DNA of 39,572 bases from an uncultured Bacteroidales bacterium. GTDB lineage: Bacteria; Bacteroidota; Bacteroidia; Bacteroidales; UBA932. The stretch covers positions 1-39,572 of the forward strand of contig CAMFSN010000002.1 of the NCBI GenBank assembly GCA_945983015.1, in the 5' to 3' direction. The notes beneath the pieces were generated by a model, which was not told where the DNA came from, did no database searches, and was given only the letters and a program-made list of their open reading frames with translations. A program made the translations under genes and the position numbers. Below are positions 7,748-17,217 of the stretch, piece by piece (position 1 is the first letter of the stretch; every line of letters starts with the position of its first letter).

Positions 7748-9983
7748 TTTTGTTCGTGATCTGGCCATTATTCTGGTGTCAGCCGGAATATTTACCATCA
7801 TTTCCAAGGCTCTGAAACAGCCTGTCATTCTGGGCTACATCCTGGCCGGCTTCCTGATAGGTCCAGGGATAGAGTTTTTCCCCGGAATCAGCAGTATGGA
7901 CTCCGTGCACCAGTGGTCAGAGATAGGCATTATCTTTATGATGTTCGGTCTGGGACTGGAGTTTAGTTTCAAGAAGCTGATGAAAAGCGGCAGCACTTCC
8001 ATCATCACCTCCATGTGCAAGCTCCTGGGAATGTTCCTGATAGGCTTTGTGACCGGACAAGCGCTTGGATGGAGCCGTATGGAAAGTATGTTCCTGGGAG
8101 GAATGCTGCCTATGTCCTCCACTATGGTGGTAGCCAAATCCTACGAGGAAATGGGGCTTAAGAGCAAGCCTTACAGCGGGATTGTCTTCGGCACCCTGAT
8201 AATAGAGGACATCGTGGGCATTATCCTGATGGTGCTCTTTTCCACCATAGCCGTCTCTGCCAAATTCAGTGGCAAGGAATTGTTCGGAGCTCTCGGCAAA
8301 CTCGCCTTCTGCCTGGTACTCTGGTTTGTGGTGGGCATCTATCTCATCCCCACCCTGCTTAAGAAAGCCCGCAGATTCCTCAACGACGAGATTCTGCTGA
8401 TAGTCAGCATTGGCCTGTGTTTCGCGATGGTGGCGATGTCCGAAAAGATGGGATTTTCAGCAGCCTTAGGGGCTTTCATAATGGGCTCAATCCTGGCCGA
8501 AACCATAGAAAGCGAGCACATAGAAAGGCTCGTATCCCCTATCAAAGACCTCTTCGGAGCCATCTTCTTCGTGTCTGTGGGAATGATGGTATCTCCTCAG
8601 ATACTGGCCCACAACTGGGCGACGATACTGCTTCTGGTACTGATTCTTCTCATTTTCGACATTATCTTCGTCTGTGGAGGCGTACTGCTCTCCGGCAAGG
8701 GGCTGGACAATGCCATTCATACCGGATTCAGCCTTGCCCAGATGGGTGAATTCGGATTCATCATAGCCAGCGTAGGAGTGGGTCTGGGAGTGGTGAGCGA
8801 TTACATTTATCCTCTGATAGTAGCCGTCTTCGTGCTAAGCAACCTGATAGCTCCTTTTGTAATCCGCAGCTCCACTCCTGTCTATAAATTTCTAAAGAAA
8901 AAACTACCAGAAAAAGTTCTGAACAGAATAGATGGCGAGAGCAAAGACAATTCCGACAGTAGCAATGCAGAGAAGAGCGAATGGAAGGTTCTGATGAAAT
9001 TCTACCTGCTGAGAATAGGAATCTATGGTGTCATACTCATAGCGGTTTACTCTGTCTGCGTTCAGTTCATCTGCCCTGTAGTTCTTAAACTGTTCCCGCA
9101 TCTGAATCCAAGCTGGGTATCCATAGTAAATGTCAGCGTCAAGTTACTGGCGATGTCCCCTTTCCTCTACGGGATGTGCATCAGTTCCGGCTCCATCAAC
9201 AAATCCGCCTATAAGCTGCTCAAGGCCAAGGAGTCTAACAAATGGCCCATCCTGGCCCTCGTCCTGCTGCGCTCCTTCTTCGCTATCGGCATAGTCATAG
9301 CCGTGATAGCCAGTCACTTCAAACTCGCCGGTTGGACTGCCGTGCTGATAGTGTTCGGAGGACTTGTATTCATCATAGTGGGAAGGAATTACTTCCAAAA
9401 ACGCTTCAAGTTCGAAAAGCAGTTCTTTTATAACCTTAACGTCAAAGAGCAGGAAGCTGAGCGGAATGCCCAGGTTCTCAGCTCGGTACAAAAGACCCTC
9501 AACGGCTACGACGTACATCTCGAGCAATTCGAGATTCCATCCAACTCCAGTCTGGCAGGCAAAAAGCTTAAAGACATCGCTCTTAGAGCCCAAAGTGGAG
9601 CCAACATCATAGAAATAAAACGCGGCGGCCGCAGCATCATCATTCCTAACTCGGATCAGGTGCTCTACCCTGCCGACAAGGTGCTTGCCGTAGGCAGCAG
9701 CCAGCAGATAGACAAACTGAAAGATATGCTGAAGGAGGCCACTCAGAGTGAAAGCAGCAATGATGAATTCGAAGTCATCTGCATAGAGATAGACAAAGAG
9801 TCTCCACTCTATGGGAAGACTCTTCGCTCAGCCTCACTGAGAGACTATAAATGTATGGTGATAAGTGTACTTCGGGGAGAATCCTTCATCACAAACCCTA
9901 AACCCGAGTTCCACTTCGAACTCTCAGACAAGGTCTGGATCGCAGGAGAGAAGAGCAGTTGCGAGTGGTTCAGAACTCAGTAA
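7731..9983 (+). CDS. Cation:proton antiporter, CPA2 family (KefB-like) with C-terminal TrkA_C domains
   Basis: This 750-residue inner-membrane protein has 11-13 hydrophobic segments in its first ~390 residues and more around 430-560. The CPA2 signature includes VILGYILAGFLIGPG near residue 30, MMFGLGLEFSFKKL near 68 and MLPMSSTMVVAKSYEEMG near 125. Two cytosolic regulatory domains of TrkA_C (RCK-C) type follow: SSLAGKKLKDIALRAQSGA to LAVGSS (about 605-660) and SPLYGKTLRSASLRD to the end (about 690-750). The full RCK-N nucleotide-binding domain of KefB/KefC is not evident; instead there are extra membrane segments between transporter and TrkA_C repeats. Likely role: K+ or Na+/H+ exchange. Its 3' end overlaps the convergent HAD gene by 14 nt. 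Confidence 0.87.
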   Translation: MSEEINFVRDLAIILVSAGIFTIISKALKQPVILGYILAGFLIGPGIEFFPGISSMDSVHQWSEIGIIFMMFGLGLEFSFKKLMKSGSTSIITSMCKLLGMFLIGFVTGQALGWSRMESMFLGGMLPMSSTMVVAKSYEEMGLKSKPYSGIVFGTLIIEDIVGIILMVLFSTIAVSAKFSGKELFGALGKLAFCLVLWFVVGIYLIPTLLKKARRFLNDEILLIVSIGLCFAMVAMSEKMGFSAALGAFIMGSILAETIESEHIERLVSPIKDLFGAIFFVSVGMMVSPQILAHNWATILLLVLILLIFDIIFVCGGVLLSGKGLDNAIHTGFSLAQMGEFGFIIASVGVGLGVVSDYIYPLIVAVFVLSNLIAPFVIRSSTPVYKFLKKKLPEKVLNRIDGESKDNSDSSNAEKSEWKVLMKFYLLRIGIYGVILIAVYSVCVQFICPVVLKLFPHLNPSWVSIVNVSVKLLAMSPFLYGMCISSGSINKSAYKLLKAKESNKWPILALVLLRSFFAIGIVIAVIASHFKLAGWTAVLIVFGGLVFIIVGRNYFQKRFKFEKQFFYNLNVKEQEAERNAQVLSSVQKTLNGYDVHLEQFEIPSNSSLAGKKLKDIALRAQSGANIIEIKRGGRSIIIPNSDQVLYPADKVLAVGSSQQIDKLKDMLKEATQSESSNDEFEVICIEIDKESPLYGKTLRSASLRDYKCMVISVLRGESFITNPKPEFHFELSDKVWIAGEKSSCEWFRTQ

Positions 9984-10569
9984 TGTCTATATAAGGCATC
10001 CCCACCTTCACACTGCCTCCGTCCACTTCCGGACGGTCGCCTATCATAACGGCCTCCGAAGGCTCGCAACCCACTATCTGACAAGCTGTCAGGAAAACTG
10101 ATGCGGAAGGTTTGAAGCCTCCCAGAGACGGGGAATCCAAAAGGTACTCGAAGAGGGAAGGATCTATCTTCAAAGCCTTCAGCTTATTCTCTATGTTTCC
10201 ATAATCGGAGAGAACCAGGACTCTGCATCCTTCCTTTTTCAAGGCCTTAATCTTATCCACTATCCCTGGACGGGCACAATAGTGCTTCTCCAGCACTTGA
10301 GCCATATGAACCATATAGGAATTATTATACCAATCCCTTACATACTCAGGGCTCTGTCCGCTTTTCTTAGCCACCAGGGCGAAAAACTCTGAATAGCCCA
10401 TAGTTCCGGTATTCTGGAGACGAAGTTCCTTGCGGGCAGCGCGTTCGCTTGACATCAGGACAAGTGAAGACCAAAAACCCTTTCCGAGATATGAGAGGAT
10501 GATACGCTGTTTGAGTTTCTTTCTGTCATACAGCGTACCATCCAGGTCGAATATATATACTTTCTGCAT
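9970..10569 (-). CDS. HAD superfamily hydrolase, subfamily IA
   Basis: The 199-residue cytosolic protein has all HAD motifs. FDLDGTLYD (nucleophile Asp8 and acid Asp10) comes first, VLVLSDYGN holds the motif II Ser, a Lys follows in GGFKPSASVF, and VMIGDRPEVDGG is the motif III/IV acidic pair. The helical cap lies at about residues 20-95. HAD-IA enzymes are mostly small-molecule phosphatases; the substrate cannot be told. The start codon overlaps the stop of the upstream phosphohexomutase by 1 nt. The gene is the last of the ruvX-def-phosphomutase-HAD operon, so a phosphosugar is a fair guess for substrate. Confidence 0.87.
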   Translation of the reverse strand: MQKVYIFDLDGTLYDRKKLKQRIILSYLGKGFWSSLVLMSSERAARKELRLQNTGTMGYSEFFALVAKKSGQSPEYVRDWYNNSYMVHMAQVLEKHYCARPGIVDKIKALKKEGCRVLVLSDYGNIENKLKALKIDPSLFEYLLDSPSLGGFKPSASVFLTACQIVGCEPSEAVMIGDRPEVDGGSVKVGMPYIDITEF

Positions 10570-11936
10570 TAACTACGAATACCGCCGAAGCGCTCTGTCA
10601 AAATATCACTGACTTCCTTTATTCTAGAGTGAAGCTCCTCCTGAGTCGTGGCCTCACAGATAAACCTGAGATAAGGCTCAGTATTGGAAGGACGGATGTT
10701 AAACCACCAGCTAGGATACTCCAGACGGAAGCCGTCGAAATCCATATACTTCTGAGGCTCTCCCAGAGTCTGTCTGAAATGCTCACATACAGCCTGCATA
10801 GCTCCAGCCTTGTCCTCCAGACGGAAGTTAATCTCGCCGGAGTTCTGATACTTGGCGATGCGGGAGATCTGCTCACTGAAAGAGATTCCCTGCTTTTTGA
10901 GCTGAGAGACTATCCTCAGGACTATCAGAGAAGCCAACAATCCGCTGTCAGAGTAGAAGAAGTCCTTAAAATAGTAATGTCCTGCCAATTCTCCTCCCCA
11001 CAATCCGTCGAGCTCGCGAAGTTTCGGAGCGGCAAAGGCACGGCCCACCCTCCAGGTGTGCACATCGGCATTGTATGCCTCCAGATACTCGGAGACGGCC
11101 TTGGAAGAGCGTATCTCCTGTAACACCACCGGATTCTTAGCCCCGCGCTCGTCACAGAAGTAGAGAGCCATCATAGCGATCAGCAAGTCAGGGGCTACAA
11201 AACCACCTTTTTCATCCACGAACATCACTCTGTCGGCATCTCCGTCATAAATGACACCGATATCTGCACCGGCCTTGAGCACTGCCTCTTTCAAAGGCTC
11301 CACGTTCTTAGCTACCAGAGGATTTGGCTCGTGATTAGGGAAACTTCCGTCAAGAGTATCGAAAAGATACTGAGGCTCATCCCCGAAGACTTCCTTTGCG
11401 AAAAGGTTAGCCATACCGTTGGAGAGGTCAAAGACTATCTTCAGATTCGAATAATCCCCCTTATACTTGAGCATAAAGTCGATATAGTCCTTATGTATGT
11501 CCATAGGATGTACGCTTCCCCTCTGCGCCGCCGCAGGAGTAGGACGAGCCTGCTCTATCCATTCCTTAATCTGTCCCAAACCTCCGTCCAAGCCCACCGG
11601 CAGCGCCTGGCTTCTGGAGACTTTCATTCCGTTGTATTTGGCGGCATTGTGTGAAGCGGTAATCTGAACCGAAGCGTCGAAACCATAATTGGCCGTAGCG
11701 AAATACACCATAGGTGTGCTGGTAAGGCCCAGATCATAGACATCGGCTCCGGCACTGAGAATACCCTCCACAAGGGAATCGTGAATCTCAGGAGAGGATA
11801 CACGGCAGTCTCGTCCCACCGCTATCTTTTTAGTGTTCAACAGTTCAGGTAGGAAATAGCCCACCTTGAACGCGGTTTCTTTATCAAAATCGACTCCGTA
11901 GATACCACGGATGTCATAAGCGTGAAATGCTCCCAT
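10569..11936 (-). CDS. Phosphomannomutase/phosphoglucomutase (ManB/AlgC-type)
   Basis: The 455-residue enzyme belongs to the alpha-D-phosphohexomutase superfamily and interconverts hexose 1- and 6-phosphates via a phosphoserine. Visible motifs in order: FHAYDIRGIYG at the N-terminus, the active-site ITASHNAAKYNGMK (phosphoserine near residue 98), the metal loop YDGDADRVMF (near 236), the sugar-specificity loop GGELAGHYYF (near 318) and the phosphate-binding RPSNTEPYLR near the C-terminus. Its length is normal for the PMM/PGM group. It feeds precursors for nucleotide sugars and surface glycans. It follows def by 2 nt and overlaps the HAD gene by 1 nt. Confidence 0.92.
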   Translation of the reverse strand: MGAFHAYDIRGIYGVDFDKETAFKVGYFLPELLNTKKIAVGRDCRVSSPEIHDSLVEGILSAGADVYDLGLTSTPMVYFATANYGFDASVQITASHNAAKYNGMKVSRSQALPVGLDGGLGQIKEWIEQARPTPAAAQRGSVHPMDIHKDYIDFMLKYKGDYSNLKIVFDLSNGMANLFAKEVFGDEPQYLFDTLDGSFPNHEPNPLVAKNVEPLKEAVLKAGADIGVIYDGDADRVMFVDEKGGFVAPDLLIAMMALYFCDERGAKNPVVLQEIRSSKAVSEYLEAYNADVHTWRVGRAFAAPKLRELDGLWGGELAGHYYFKDFFYSDSGLLASLIVLRIVSQLKKQGISFSEQISRIAKYQNSGEINFRLEDKAGAMQAVCEHFRQTLGEPQKYMDFDGFRLEYPSWWFNIRPSNTEPYLRFICEATTQEELHSRIKEVSDILTERFGGIRS

Positions 11937-11938
11937 AA

Positions 11939-12493
11939 TTACTTGATTATAGTTTTATATTGTGTCCTTACTTTTCCTTTCGCTATGTTAGCGAGTTTGC
12001 CCTGCAGCATCTTCCTGCGGATAGGTGGCACCAGGTCTGTAAATACGCAGCCGTCCAGATGGCTCATTTCGTGCTGCACCATACGGCAAGCGAACTTATC
12101 CAACTCCTCCGTCACCTTCTCGAAATTCTCATTATAGTACTCCACCTTGATGCTCTCAGGCCTGCATACGTCGTAGTAAATGTTCGGTAAGCTCAGACAG
12201 CCTTCGGCATACTCGCATTTCTTCTCCGACTCCTCCAGCAGTACTGGATTAATCATAACCCTCTTAAAATCTTTCAGATAAGGCATATCGTCCACCATAG
12301 CGGTGCCATCCACGATGAGGACTCTCAGAGAGACTCCTATCTGAGGGGCGGCAAGGCCGCAGCCGTCAGCCACTTCCAGGGTGTCCCACAAATCCTTGAC
12401 AAGGGAACTGAGAGCCTCCCTGTCATTCAAATCGGCTTCCAGGGCCTTTTTTCTCAAAACCTCCGAGCCGTACAAATAAATCGGTCTAATCAT
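11939..12493 (-). CDS. def: Peptide deformylase
   Basis: This 184-residue enzyme removes the formyl group from the N-terminal Met of new proteins. All three conserved motifs are present: GCGLAAPQIG (about residues 43-52), EGCLSLP (Cys metal ligand, near 97) and MVQHEMSHLDG (HExxH metal ligands, near 137). The N-terminus MIRPIYLYGSEVLRKKA is typical of the family. The start codon overlaps the stop of ruvX by 4 nt (ATGA), so translation is probably coupled. It is a core housekeeping gene. Confidence 0.96.
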   Translation of the reverse strand: MIRPIYLYGSEVLRKKALEADLNDREALSSLVKDLWDTLEVADGCGLAAPQIGVSLRVLIVDGTAMVDDMPYLKDFKRVMINPVLLEESEKKCEYAEGCLSLPNIYYDVCRPESIKVEYYNENFEKVTEELDKFACRMVQHEMSHLDGCVFTDLVPPIRRKMLQGKLANIAKGKVRTQYKTIIK

Positions 12494-12906
12494 TTCTTTC
12501 TGTCCAAATAACTCTGCAGTATGATGGCGGCACTAATTTTATCCACCTCCGCCTTATCCCTACGGCGGGAATACTTCATCCCCCCGTCTATCATCGCCCG
12601 ATGTGCCAGAACGGAAGTAAATCTCTCGTCTTCAAGGCTAATGGGAATCTCAGGAAAGGCTTCCTGCAATTTTTTTATGAAAACATCCACTTCGGGAGCT
12701 GTTTGAGCTGGAGCCCCATTGAGATTAAGCGGATAACCCAGCACAAATCGTGTAATCCTCTCCCCCGAAGCATCGTATTTTTTAAGATAATCTATTATCT
12801 TTGCAGATGGCAGTGTTTCCAAGCCGGAAGCGAAGATGCCGAGAGGGTCACTTACCGCCAGACCGGTACGCGCCTTCCCGTAATCTATCCCTATGATTCT
12901 GTCCAT
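12490..12906 (-). CDS. ruvX: Putative pre-16S rRNA nuclease / Holliday junction resolvase-like RuvX (YqgF)
   Basis: The 138-residue RNase H-fold protein has the family opening RIIGIDYGKARTGLAVSDPLG with the catalytic Asp near residue 7. An internal FVLGYPLNLNG and the ERFTS motif (LEDERFTSVLAH near 97) follow, then RRDKAEVDKISAAIILQSYL with the late Asp residues. In E. coli this protein matures the 5' end of 16S rRNA; the older name is Holliday junction resolvase-like. It is the first gene of the ruvX-def-phosphomutase-HAD operon. A promoter box ends 7 nt before its ATG. Only 22 nt separate it from the divergent M23 peptidase gene. Confidence 0.94.
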   Translation of the reverse strand: MDRIIGIDYGKARTGLAVSDPLGIFASGLETLPSAKIIDYLKKYDASGERITRFVLGYPLNLNGAPAQTAPEVDVFIKKLQEAFPEIPISLEDERFTSVLAHRAMIDGGMKYSRRRDKAEVDKISAAIILQSYLDRKK

Positions 12907-12913
12907 TGCACTG

Positions 12914-12921
12914 CAAATTTA
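12914..12921 (-). promoter_or_regulatory. Putative -7 box (TAAATTTG) for ruvX
   Basis: TAAATTTG on the minus strand ends 7 nt before the ruvX ATG at 12906, so the predicted leader is only 2-3 nt. It occupies most of the 22-nt divergent gap. No matching box is seen for the plus-strand M23 gene, whose promoter may lie inside ruvX. Confidence 0.5.
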
Positions 12922-12928
12922 GCAAAAT

Positions 12929-13777
12929 ATGGGAAGTAAAAAAACACAAAGAAAGCTATATCGACTGTCTCTGGTGGAAGATGCCACTCACGAGAAGATT
13001 TATGCCCTTAAGTTCAGCAAGGCGAATTTTTTCTGCCTTCTGAGCCTTTTCCTCTGCACCCTTGTCGGAGCCATCTACTCTCTGCTTGTCTTCACCCCTC
13101 TGCATTATAGCATCCCAGGCTATCCGGACGCTGATTTCCGCAGTCAGGCCATTTCCAACGCAGTGAAAATAGACTCCCTTGAGAGCGCGATGATACGCTG
13201 GGAGCTCTATGCCGAGAATCTGCAAAGGACATTGGCAGGAGAACAAAGTCTTTCTCTGGAAGAGGTGGCAAAGGACTCCCACAGAGAGGCTTACCTGCAG
13301 AGCAAGAGCGAAGTCTATCTGCAGCGGCAGGATTCCCTATTAAGGGCCAAGGTCGGGGCGGAAGAGCAGTACGGACTGTCGTCTTCCGGAAAACGCGATC
13401 TGCCTATAGAGGGTGTGCACTTCTTCAGCCCTCTGGTGGGAGTGATCACGAACAGCTTCGATATGGCGACCCATCCGGCGGTGGACATTGCAGCTCCGGC
13501 TAACAGCGTAGTGAAAGCCACCCTCGACGGGACGGTGATATTCGCCGGCTGGAGCAACGAATACGGCTATACCATCAGCCTGCAGCATAGCGGGGATATG
13601 GTATCCACCTACAAACATAACCGTTCTCTGCTGAAAAAACAGGGAGACAGGGTCAGCGCCGGAACTCCTATCGCCTATGTAGGCAATACCGGAAGCACCT
13701 CCAGCGGAGACCATCTGCATTTCGAATTATGGCACAAGGGCAGCGCAGTTGACCCTAGCCTTTATATTTCTTTCTGA
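12929..13777 (+). CDS. M23 family metallopeptidase (LytM-domain cell-wall hydrolase)
   Basis: The 282-residue protein has a basic cytosolic N-terminus, one membrane segment (about residues 34-58) and a periplasmic part with a short helical region followed by a LytM/peptidase M23 domain (about 160-280). Zinc-site motifs are present: ATHPAVDIA (His-x3-Asp), TYKHN and the terminal HLHFELW. M23 enzymes cleave peptide bridges in peptidoglycan. It may act during cell elongation or division; the type II anchor keeps it at the inner membrane. The last base of its TGA is the first base of the dxr ATG, so the two genes are translationally coupled. Confidence 0.92.
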   Translation: MGSKKTQRKLYRLSLVEDATHEKIYALKFSKANFFCLLSLFLCTLVGAIYSLLVFTPLHYSIPGYPDADFRSQAISNAVKIDSLESAMIRWELYAENLQRTLAGEQSLSLEEVAKDSHREAYLQSKSEVYLQRQDSLLRAKVGAEEQYGLSSSGKRDLPIEGVHFFSPLVGVITNSFDMATHPAVDIAAPANSVVKATLDGTVIFAGWSNEYGYTISLQHSGDMVSTYKHNRSLLKKQGDRVSAGTPIAYVGNTGSTSSGDHLHFELWHKGSAVDPSLYISF

Positions 13778-14928
13778 TGGAAAAACGTAAAGTAGCCATC
13801 CTGGGCTCCACCGGTTCCATAGGGACCCAGGCCCTGGACGTAATAAGACAGCACAGGGACCTCTTCGAGGTAGAGTTGATCAGCGCTAACAGAAGCCTGG
13901 ACCTGCTCTGCTCCCAAGCCTTGGAATTTGATGCGGCCAATGTAGTAATCTGCGACGAAAGCCTTTATCCTGAGTTGAACGAAAGGCTAAAGCACAGCGA
14001 CAGCAAAGTATTTGCCGGCATAGACAGCCTCTGTGAACTCATTACTTCCCCCCGAGTGGACATAGTACTGGGGGCGATGGTGGGCTTCAGCGGGCTCAGG
14101 CCTACCCTGGCAGCCCTCGAGGCCGGCAAGATAGTCGCCCTCGCTAACAAAGAAACCCTGGTGGCCGCAGGACAGATCGTCACTTCCTGTATGAGGAAGA
14201 ACAATGCGGTAATCCTGCCTGTGGACAGCGAACACTCCGCCATCTTCCAATGCCTGCTGGCCGCCCAGGGCAATGCCCTCAGCCGCATTCACCTGACCGC
14301 TTCCGGAGGGCCATTCCGCTGCTGGACTAAGGACAGGATTATGAAAGCGAAGGCCAGCGAGGCCCTCAAACACCCTAACTGGAATATGGGAGCCAAGGTC
14401 ACCATAGACTCCGCCACGATGATGAACAAGGGATTCGAACTAATCGAAGCCTGCTGGCTCTTCGACGTAGAGCCGGATATGGTGAACGTGCTGGTCCACC
14501 CCGAATCCGTCATCCACTCTATGGTGGAATTTGAAGACGGTGCTGTCATAGCCCAACTCGCCTCCCCCGATATGAGAGAGCCCATAGGCTTTGCCCTCTC
14601 TTTCCCCGAAAGGCTGAGCGTGGGGAACAAGCGCTTGGACTTTGCCAATTTGTCAGGCCTTCACTTCGAAGCTCCGGACACTGAGCGCTTCCCTAATCTG
14701 GAATTGGCCAAATCAGCCTTCCGCCGTGGTGGAAACATCCCTTGCGCCCTGAATGCCGCAAACGAAGTGGCGGTAAAAGCCTTTCTGGAGGACAGGATAA
14801 GTTTCTACGGGATCACCGATTTGATAGAGCACTGCATCAATGGTGTGGCTTTTGTGGCTAATCCGAGCCTGGATGACATTTTCGCCACTCACGAGAATTG
14901 TATGAGAATGGCGCAAGAACTGATTTGA
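13777..14928 (+). CDS. dxr: 1-deoxy-D-xylulose 5-phosphate reductoisomerase
   Basis: This 383-residue enzyme is the second step of the MEP isoprenoid pathway (DXP to MEP, using NADPH). The N-terminal Rossmann motif is AILGSTGSIGTQALDVI. ALANKETLVAAGQIV (near 125), PVDSEHSAIFQ (metal-site Asp/Glu near 150), TASGGPFR (near 180), and HPNWNMGAKVTIDSATMMNK (near 210) are all intact. Length is normal. It shares an operon with the M23 peptidase upstream and rseP 1 nt downstream; dxr-rseP adjacency is common in bacteria. Its product feeds the undecaprenyl route that uses UppS, also in this window. Confidence 0.97.
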   Translation: MEKRKVAILGSTGSIGTQALDVIRQHRDLFEVELISANRSLDLLCSQALEFDAANVVICDESLYPELNERLKHSDSKVFAGIDSLCELITSPRVDIVLGAMVGFSGLRPTLAALEAGKIVALANKETLVAAGQIVTSCMRKNNAVILPVDSEHSAIFQCLLAAQGNALSRIHLTASGGPFRCWTKDRIMKAKASEALKHPNWNMGAKVTIDSATMMNKGFELIEACWLFDVEPDMVNVLVHPESVIHSMVEFEDGAVIAQLASPDMREPIGFALSFPERLSVGNKRLDFANLSGLHFEAPDTERFPNLELAKSAFRRGGNIPCALNAANEVAVKAFLEDRISFYGITDLIEHCINGVAFVANPSLDDIFATHENCMRMAQELI

Positions 14929-14929
14929 A

Positions 14930-16225
14930 ATGCTGATTTTATTTAAGATTTTACAAGTGATACTGGCTCTCTCGCTGCTGATTATAGTGCACGAAGCAGG
15001 GCATTTTCTCTTTGCCAAACTCTTTCACATAAGGGTTGAGAAATTCTATCTCTTTTTCGACGTGGGAGGAAAGGCTCTGCTGAAATTCAAGAAGGGAGAA
15101 ACTGAATTCGGAATAGGCTGGCTGCCTTTCGGAGGGTATTGCAAGATATCCGGTATGGTGGACGAGTCTATGGATATGGAGAGTCTGAAAAAAGAGCCTA
15201 AGGCTTGGGAGTTCAGAACGCATCCGGCCTGGCAGAGACTTTTGGTGATGGCGGGAGGTGTACTTTTCAACTTCATCTTCGCCATTTTCGCCTATAGCCT
15301 TATCAGCGGAATCTGGGGCAGTGCATACCTGCCTAACAAGGATGCCCAGATATATCCAAACGAATTGGCCCGAGATATGGGATTCAAGGCCGGAGACCAC
15401 ATCATCAGCCTGGACGACTACCAGCCTCAGGACTTTTCAAACCTGCAGGCCGACCTTATCAGAAGGCAGACCCAGAAAGTTACCTTGCTCAGGGGCGCCG
15501 ACACCTTGAATCTGTATATGGACCTGTCCAGAACCTCAGAGATTCTTAATTCCCCATTGATGTTCGACCTGGCGATGCCTTTCATAGTGGATTCAGTGGC
15601 TTCCCCTCAGAACGCCACGCAGCTGAGAAAGCACGACAGAATCCTGAGCGTGGAGGGAGAGGACGTCGCCTTCTTTCAGGATGCCGCTCCGGTACTTGAA
15701 AAATACGCGGGAAGGGAAGTAAATGCCCTCGTGGAAAGACAGGGAGAGCTGATAAGCCTGCCATTGCAGATAGACAGTGCAGGAAGGATTGGCATATATA
15801 TACAGGCGCCGGAGGTGGAGCGCAGAAAGTATAATGTAGTGGAGAGCATAGGAGAGGGCTTCAGACGGACGGGTGGCACCATTAAGGGCTATCTGCAGGA
15901 CTTGAAGCTGGTGAGCAAGCCTTCGACGGGAGCATACAAATCAGTGGGCAGTTTCATCTCCATAGGGCAGATCTTCCCCGACAAATGGGACTGGTACCAG
16001 TTCCTTTCCATCATAGCCCTGCTTTCCATAATGCTTGGAGTTATGAACCTGATTCCGATTCCGGGACTGGACGGAGGGCATATACTCTTTACCCTCTACG
16101 AAATGATTAGCGGAAGGAAGCCTTCGGAGAAGTTCCTGATGGTGGCTCAGCTTATAGGAATGGCCCTGCTGCTGATGCTGCTGGTCCTGGCTTTCGGCAA
16201 TGACATATCGAGATTAATACATTGA
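14930..16225 (+). CDS. rseP: RIP metalloprotease RseP (site-2 protease)
   Basis: This 431-residue polytopic membrane protease has the zinc motif IVHEAGHFLFAKLF (HExxH near residue 21) in the first membrane segment and the second conserved motif NLIPIPGLDGGH near residue 377 in a later one. Between them lie PDZ-type sequences (for example ARDMGFKAGDHIISLDDYQP and ATQLRKHDRILSVEGEDV), so two PDZ-like domains are likely, as in RseP. The family cuts membrane-embedded anti-sigma factors and signal peptide remnants. The gene starts 1 nt after the dxr stop. The ATG at 14930 begins a hydrophobic segment, as expected. Confidence 0.95.
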   Translation: MLILFKILQVILALSLLIIVHEAGHFLFAKLFHIRVEKFYLFFDVGGKALLKFKKGETEFGIGWLPFGGYCKISGMVDESMDMESLKKEPKAWEFRTHPAWQRLLVMAGGVLFNFIFAIFAYSLISGIWGSAYLPNKDAQIYPNELARDMGFKAGDHIISLDDYQPQDFSNLQADLIRRQTQKVTLLRGADTLNLYMDLSRTSEILNSPLMFDLAMPFIVDSVASPQNATQLRKHDRILSVEGEDVAFFQDAAPVLEKYAGREVNALVERQGELISLPLQIDSAGRIGIYIQAPEVERRKYNVVESIGEGFRRTGGTIKGYLQDLKLVSKPSTGAYKSVGSFISIGQIFPDKWDWYQFLSIIALLSIMLGVMNLIPIPGLDGGHILFTLYEMISGRKPSEKFLMVAQLIGMALLLMLLVLAFGNDISRLIH

Positions 16226-16230
16226 GAATA

Positions 16231-17214
16231 ATGAGAAAGACAGTCTTAGCTTTATTAACTTTGGCACTTTGCCTCACGGCCTGTAAAACTAACAGCAGCC
16301 TGCTGCCTTCCATCAGCGGAAAGGCGGGCGAAGTGTTGGTGGTAATCGAGAAAGAGGATTGGGACGGAAGTCTGGGAGAGAGTGTCAGGAGTGTTATGGA
16401 GGACGAATATCCATACCTGCCTATGTTCGAGCCGAACTATACGCTTATCAATGTACCCCAGGGGAATTTCATAGAAATGTTCCAGGTGCATCGCAATATC
16501 ATCTTTTTCAATATCAACCCCCAGAATCAGCTTTCGGGCATAAAGATAGTTAGGGACAGATGGGCCTCCCCTCAGATTATCATAAACATAGATGCCTTCA
16601 CCGCCCGGGAAGCCGAGGAGATTTTCAAAAAGAACCAGGAGAACATAATCAACGCCATAGAGCAGGCTGAAAGAGACAGGGTGGTGAGAAATACCATACG
16701 CTATGAGAACAGGGAGGTATCCGCAAGGGTGCTGCCTGTCTTCGGGGGCTCGGTAAAGGTGCCCTCAGGATATGAGTTGAGGAAACTTTCACACAATTTC
16801 GCCTGGATAGAATATAGCAAGCGCAATTCCAGTCAGGGTATTTTCATCTATCGCTATCCGGTGGAAGGGGATGACCTGCAGATGGAAAAGATCATCAGGA
16901 AAAGAGACCAGATTCTGAAGAACAATGTCCCGGGACCGGACGAAGGCTCTTATATGAAGACGGCGGACTATTGGATGCCGGAGACCAAGTATATCAGCTA
17001 TAGGGGCAGACAGTTTGCCCAGACTCACGGCCAATGGGATCTGGAAGGCGCCTATATGGGAGGACCTTTCGTGTCGCATAGTTTCTACTCCCCTGACGGG
17101 ACGGAAATAATCGTGGTGGAAGCCTGGGTATATGCCCCTAAGATGAACAAGAGACAGCTTTTCAGACAGGCTGAATCTCTGCTTTATACTTGGGAATGGA
17201 AAAAGGAAGAATAA
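16231..17214 (+). CDS. DUF4837-type lipoprotein
   Basis: The 327-residue product starts with a short signal peptide ending in the lipobox LTAC (Cys near residue 18), so it is a lipoprotein. I chose the ATG at 16231 rather than the TTG at 16222 used in the ORF track. The ATG gives a compact n-region (MRKTVLALL) and still follows rseP by only 5 nt. The mature part (SGKAGEVLVVIEKEDWDG, then a long stretch with QVHRNIIFFNI and an ending WEWKK) matches what I recall of the Bacteroidota family DUF4837. No catalytic motif is recognised. It is the last gene of the M23-dxr-rseP operon, so a cell-envelope role is likely. Confidence 0.78.
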   Translation: MRKTVLALLTLALCLTACKTNSSLLPSISGKAGEVLVVIEKEDWDGSLGESVRSVMEDEYPYLPMFEPNYTLINVPQGNFIEMFQVHRNIIFFNINPQNQLSGIKIVRDRWASPQIIINIDAFTAREAEEIFKKNQENIINAIEQAERDRVVRNTIRYENREVSARVLPVFGGSVKVPSGYELRKLSHNFAWIEYSKRNSSQGIFIYRYPVEGDDLQMEKIIRKRDQILKNNVPGPDEGSYMKTADYWMPETKYISYRGRQFAQTHGQWDLEGAYMGGPFVSHSFYSPDGTEIIVVEAWVYAPKMNKRQLFRQAESLLYTWEWKKEE

Positions 17215-17217
17215 TAA